Assembly: GCA_963841205.1 (NCBI GenBank)
Contig: CAWJCH010000003.1
Span: 1-64,000 of the forward strand
DNA length: 64,000 nucleotides
DNA from: CAWAWP01 sp963841205
GTDB lineage: Bacteria; Chloroflexota; Ktedonobacteria; Ktedonobacterales; JADMIN01
Reading direction: 5' to 3'
The notes under the pieces were generated by a model. It had not been told where the DNA came from. It did not search any database and worked only from the letters and a program-made list of their open reading frames with translations. The position numbers and the translations under genes are program-made. Below, piece after piece: positions 63,093 through 64,000 of this stretch; within the stretch, counting starts at the first letter, position 1; every line of letters starts with the position of its first letter.

Positions 63093-63631
63093 TCAGGCGA
63101 CGCGGGCGACGGCGATCTCGCCGGGGAAGTCCATCGCTTCGAGGTCGCCATGCCAGAAGAGGCGCTTCATCAGCTCGCCGGCGGCGAAGAGGAGGTGCTG
63201 CTGGGCGGCGTCGCGGGCGTCTTCGAAGGCGGGCGAGCCTTCGTGGTGGCGCGCGGTGACGAACCACTCGTGGAGTGGCGTCTGCTTGGCGGCACGGACG
63301 AGATAGCAACGCAATTTGATGGGGCCTTCGTCTTCGGGCATGTAGATGCGCAACTGGGGGACGCCGTGTGTGAGATCGAGCCGGTAGAAGACGCCGTAGT
63401 GCTCGCGCGAGGATTGGAAGAGGGATAACTCCGCGATGGCGCAGTTGTCGTCTCATCGTCGTCGTCGTCATCCTCGTCGGCGTCGCCGTGGGTGGCGCGT
63501 GCGCCGTAGCTGTAGCGGGTGGGCGGCGCGTCGCGTTGTGGTGAGCGGGACGCCTCTTCCTCCTCGGATCCCTCGAAGGCGACGCCTAGCTCGGCGAGGA
63601 GTGCTGCTAGCTCGTCATCCAAACTCATCAT
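63093..63631 (-). pseudogene. Hypothetical gene with indel in an Asp-repeat tract
   Basis: One frame from an ATG with GGAGGGA upstream gives MMSLDDELAALLAELGVAFEGSEEEEASRSPQRDAPPTRYSYGARATHGDADEDDDDDD. The next frame carries on with NCAIAELSLFQSSREHYGVFYRLDLTHGVPQLRIYMPEDEGPIKLRCYLVRAAKQTPLHEWFVTARHHEGSPAFEDARDAAQQHLLFAAGELMKRLFWHGDLEAMDFPGEIAVARVA (given as the continuous reading) and the stop. Joining needs one base near 63440, inside a GAC/GAT repeat. The pair would make a 178-residue protein with an acidic N-terminal half and a folded C-terminal half of unknown family. Confidence 0.5.
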
Positions 63632-63746
63632 GCCGCTCCCTCCTGTCCTGGTGGGTGATTTCGTCCTCGGGAGATCATTCTTGGCGGGTGTGGCCAGGAC
63701 GGAAGGGGAGTTGCGCGAGGTGGGGGATCCGCGGCGCTGGTGGACG

Positions 63747-63800
63747 GGGATCGCGGCGCTGCAATGCCGGTGCGAGATGGGCGCGGACTGCGGTCCGCTG
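63747..63800 (+). repeat. Dispersed dual-hairpin repeat, copy 3
   Basis: GGATCGCGGCGCTGCAATGC followed by CGGTG, then GGCGCGGACTGCGGTCCGC. The second hairpin is perfect (GCGGAC-TGC-GGTCCGC with a shift); the first is mismatched. A further GGCAC-CCAG-GGTGCC hairpin follows at once. Confidence 0.55.
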
Positions 63801-63935
63801 GCTGGCACCCAGGGTGCCGGTGAACCGATGGTCTCATGGGGCTTTCGCGAGGGGGCGCGCTGGGCGAGAATAGCGGGGGAACGATTAGGGCAGGTCGCTT
63901 TGCCCGACCGGTTGCGTCGCGAAAGGACGGATTCG

Positions 63936-64000
63936 ATGTCCGACCGGCAGTTGAGTCGCCCGATCTTTGGGCGTATTGTGGTGCGCGTGGTGCTGGCGGA
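63936..64000 (+). CDS. Start of a gene cut by the window end
   Basis: ATG after AAAGGA (9 nt) opens a frame reading MSDRQLSRPIFGRIVVRVVLA to the window edge. The hydrophobic drift suggests a membrane or signal segment. Product unknown. Confidence 0.45.
   Translation, partial: MSDRQLSRPIFGRIVVRVVLA

Overview
The window is high-GC, gene-dense bacterial chromosome. It most resembles a member of the Chloroflexota, judging from the gene set rather than any search: LVIVD-repeat and PQQ-like propeller proteins, tandem DinB proteins, DUF6249 proteins beside ECF sigma factors, polyprenol-type GT-C glycosyltransferases, an R3H/SpoIIIAA-like ATPase, and class-A-beta-lactamase-like exported proteins with long N-terminal regions. 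The 16S and 23S genes are full length and are the best handle for placing it. Start codons are a mix of ATG and GTG. Two genes appear to have no canonical start at all.

Layout. 0-5.5 kb is accessory DNA: a SWIM zinc-finger protein divergent from an XRE regulator across an array of TAGTGT repeats, a tRNA-Arg-like 3' half that looks like an attachment site, a DUF433/DUF5615 toxin-antitoxin pair with a palindromic operator, and a decayed tnpB element bounded by hairpins. 5.5-21.7 kb is mostly housekeeping or metabolic: an anchored serine hydrolase, two DinB paralogues, a tnpB element, an SDR protein, a stand-alone GmrSD-like (DUF262+DUF1524) restriction protein, a large membrane STAND/TPR protein, an aldo/keto reductase, two beta-propeller proteins and BioY. 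21.7-31 kb is a graveyard: IS605-type end remnants, an Imm-like gene pair, a decapitated serine recombinase fused to a TPR fragment, a response-regulator tail, several copies of a small zinc-ribbon peptide, a frameshifted DUF6932 gene and tRNA-Arg(CCG).

31-51.7 kb is again mostly intact: queD-queE, a DksA/TraR-like protein, two intact tnpB genes of different subfamilies, lipoproteins, a CheY-like regulator, a translationally coupled membrane gene pair, a PKD-domain surface protein, ybeY-dgkA, cmk-plsC (both on the minus strand), an ECF sigma/anti-sigma pair, two GT-C glycosyltransferases and an alpha/beta hydrolase. 52-57.3 kb is an rRNA operon with 16S and 23S, no spacer tRNA and no recognisable 5S. 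57.4-64 kb holds the R3H ATPase, a paralogue of the first serine hydrolase, a MarR regulator, and an unusual cluster of tandem repeats and regulatory elements.

The most unusual signal is a pair of dispersed, apparently non-coding elements (about 44.6-45.0 and 61.7-62.1 kb). Each is headed on the minus strand by a TTGCGC/TAYACT promoter with a perfect GAAC-N4-GTTC LexA-type box exactly 6 nt downstream of the -10, and each ends in a shared purine/pyrimidine-rich hairpin module. One of them takes its -35 from a (15-bp)x8 array and lies upstream of a serine hydrolase that also carries a (CCCACATG)x9 tract next to its start codon. Four tnpB loci at different stages of decay, with hairpins at both ends and predicted guide-RNA ends, are the second theme.
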